DNA of 6,676 bases from Neisseriales bacterium. Its GTDB lineage: Bacteria > Pseudomonadota > Gammaproteobacteria > Burkholderiales > UBA11063. Numbering within the stretch: position 1 is the stretch's first letter; each line of letters starts with the position of its first letter. Positions 5,300 through 6,676 of the stretch are shown one piece after another. The DNA lies in NCBI GenBank assembly GCA_008017145.1, contig SSGY01000222.1, forward strand, positions 1 through 6,676, written 5' to 3'. The notes below the pieces were generated by a model. It made no database searches, was not told the origin of the DNA, and saw nothing but the letters and a program-made list of their open reading frames with translations. The position numbers and the translations under genes are program-made.

Positions 5300-6676
5300 A
5301 TGATTGCGATAAAAGAAGCATTTCGCGCTGGATTATTCACGCGGAAAAATTTTATAAAAAATACCTTAGCTGGATTAATTGTCGGTATTGTTGCCTTGCC
5401 ATTATCAATGGCTTTTGCGATTGCTTCAGGGGCGCGTCCAGAAAATGGAATCTATACCGCAATTGTGGCAGGGCTGTTAGTTGGAGTCTTTGGTGGGACA
5501 CGTGCTCAAATCGCTGGACCTACTGGCGCGTTTATTGTTATCTTAGCTGATATTACTGGACAGTATGGTTTTGCAGGATTGCAGTTTGCTACTTTTATTG
5601 CTGGTGGTATATTAATCATCATGGGTTTGATGCGTTTAGGTAGCGTTATAAAATTTATTCCAGAGCCTGTAATTGCTGGCTTTACTAGTGGAATCGGTGT
5701 GATAATTTTTGTTGGTGAGTGGAAAGATTTCTTTGGTTTACCAGTTAAGCTTGGCTTAGATGCTAAATTTCACACTAAATTAATTACGCTTGTTACGTCA
5801 TTGCCACATCTAAGCCTAATAGCCACGCTTTTAGCAATATTGAGTTTGATTTTGGTTATCTACAACCATAAGATTAAATATTTAGAAATTTTACCAGGTC
5901 CATTGGTTGCAATGCTAGTTGCAACGATTATTCAAATGATTTTTGGTTTTAAAGATGTTGCAACTTTAGGCAGTGTTTTTGGCACAATTCCTCGAGGCAT
6001 TCCTGAATTTAGTATGCCACATTTAACTTTTGGCGGTGCAGTAGCGCTATTGGGGCCAGCCTTTACGATTGCGTTGCTGGGTGCGATTGAATCGTTACTA
6101 TCGGCAACCGCTGCAGATGGTTTGGCAAATACCAAGCATCGTCCTAATCAAGAACTGATCGGGCAGGGGATTGCCAATTGCGTTAGTCCTCTATTCGGTG
6201 GTTTTGCTGCAACTGGTGCAATTGCCCGAACCGCAACCAATATTCGCAATGGAGGTAATTCGCCAATTTCGGCAATAGTTCATTCACTATTTTTATTGGT
6301 AATTATTGTATTGCTTGCGCCCTTGGCAGAATATATCCCGTTATGCAGTTTAGCTGCCATTCTATTTGTAGTGGCATACAATATGAGTGATTTTCCACAT
6401 TTTGGCTTTATTCTCAAACACTCACCACGGGATGACAAATTAGTTCTACTGGCAACTTTTTTCTTAACGGTATTTGCGGATCTGGTAATTGCGGTAAACA
6501 TAGGTGTAGTTTTAGCAATGTTGTTTTTTATGCGAAGAATGACGCTAACTACCCATATTCAGGAAGAATCGCCTAATTTTACTGGTGGAGAAATGAATGA
6601 TGAAAGCTATCGTTTCCGCCGTAAAGTAACGATTTTTGCGATAAATGGACCAATGTTTTTTGCCGTAACTGAGAAA
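5300..6676 (+). CDS. SulP/SLC26-family anion transporter, 3'-truncated by window edge
   Basis: An uninterrupted reading frame runs 459 codons from the ATG at 5300 to the last base of the window, with no stop. It encodes an inner-membrane anion transporter with the family's many hydrophobic segments. Recognisable blocks are AGLIVGIVALPLSMAFAIASG near residues 24-44, AQIAGPTGAFIVIL (69-82) and IKFIPEPVIAGFTSGIG (117-133). Further on come LGAIESLLSATAADG (260-274), with the conserved Glu264, and RTATNIRNGGNSPISAIVHS (310-329). A cytoplasmic STAS domain begins at about residue 443 (VTIFAINGPMFFAVTEK), where the window ends. E. coli DauA (559 aa) has the same order, so roughly 100 residues are probably missing. 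Family members carry sulfate, bicarbonate or C4-dicarboxylates. The substrate cannot be read from this sequence. The Shine-Dalgarno is weak (GGGA, 5 nt before the ATG), but no alternative upstream start is present. It is divergent from ahpC and shares its control region. Confidence 0.93.
   Translation, partial: MIAIKEAFRAGLFTRKNFIKNTLAGLIVGIVALPLSMAFAIASGARPENGIYTAIVAGLLVGVFGGTRAQIAGPTGAFIVILADITGQYGFAGLQFATFIAGGILIIMGLMRLGSVIKFIPEPVIAGFTSGIGVIIFVGEWKDFFGLPVKLGLDAKFHTKLITLVTSLPHLSLIATLLAILSLILVIYNHKIKYLEILPGPLVAMLVATIIQMIFGFKDVATLGSVFGTIPRGIPEFSMPHLTFGGAVALLGPAFTIALLGAIESLLSATAADGLANTKHRPNQELIGQGIANCVSPLFGGFAATGAIARTATNIRNGGNSPISAIVHSLFLLVIIVLLAPLAEYIPLCSLAAILFVVAYNMSDFPHFGFILKHSPRDDKLVLLATFFLTVFADLVIAVNIGVVLAMLFFMRRMTLTTHIQEESPNFTGGEMNDESYRFRRKVTIFAINGPMFFAVTEK

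Noticed and set aside
5932..6501. Minus-strand frames opposite the SulP gene (5932-6135, 6280-6501)
   Set aside because: The plus strand carries an unbroken 459-codon transporter with family motifs at these positions; the antisense frames are shadows.

Overview
This is an AT-rich bacterial window. It suggests a low-GC proteobacterium, possibly a beta- or gamma-proteobacterium. Three observations point that way, and none fixes a genus: an RNase E-like C-terminal tail, a single-chain iron-sulfur serine dehydratase whose cysteine spacing matches the Legionella enzyme, and a YbdG-type mechanosensitive channel. There is no mobile element, CRISPR array, rRNA or tRNA here. The content is housekeeping and stress-response genes, and I see no previously undescribed system.

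Layout from left to right. Positions 2-1057 (+) hold the C-terminal 351 residues of a gene that begins outside the window, most likely ribonuclease E (rne). It ends at a textbook intrinsic terminator built on an 18-bp perfect palindrome (1065-1088). L-serine dehydratase (sdaA, 1121-2506, +) follows with a strong Shine-Dalgarno. It converges on a YbdG-like MscS-family channel gene (3704-2520, -), with only 13 bp between the two stop codons and a long hairpin covering the sdaA stop. Next, read leftward, comes a two-gene peroxide-defence operon: ahpC (4973-4446, -) and ahpD (4383-3853, -), closed by an intrinsic terminator at 3832-3796. A 326-bp divergent intergenic region (4974-5299) carries a good leftward promoter for ahpC, an exact match to the OxyR half-site pattern upstream of it, and an extended -10 promoter reading right. 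The window closes with a SulP-family anion transporter (5300-6676, +), cut off just inside its C-terminal STAS domain.

How the genes relate. AhpC (peroxiredoxin) and AhpD (its likely thiol reductant) form one functional unit of the mycobacterial/Legionella type, rather than the enterobacterial AhpC-AhpF type. The arrangement of the control region suggests induction by an OxyR-like regulator. The serine dehydratase has an oxygen-labile Fe-S cluster, but nothing in the sequence links its expression to the ahp operon. The other genes look like independent transcription units. The most useful things to follow up are the regulatory architecture of the ahpC/sulP intergenic region, the hairpin between ahpC and ahpD, and the shared hairpin at the sdaA/mscS convergence.
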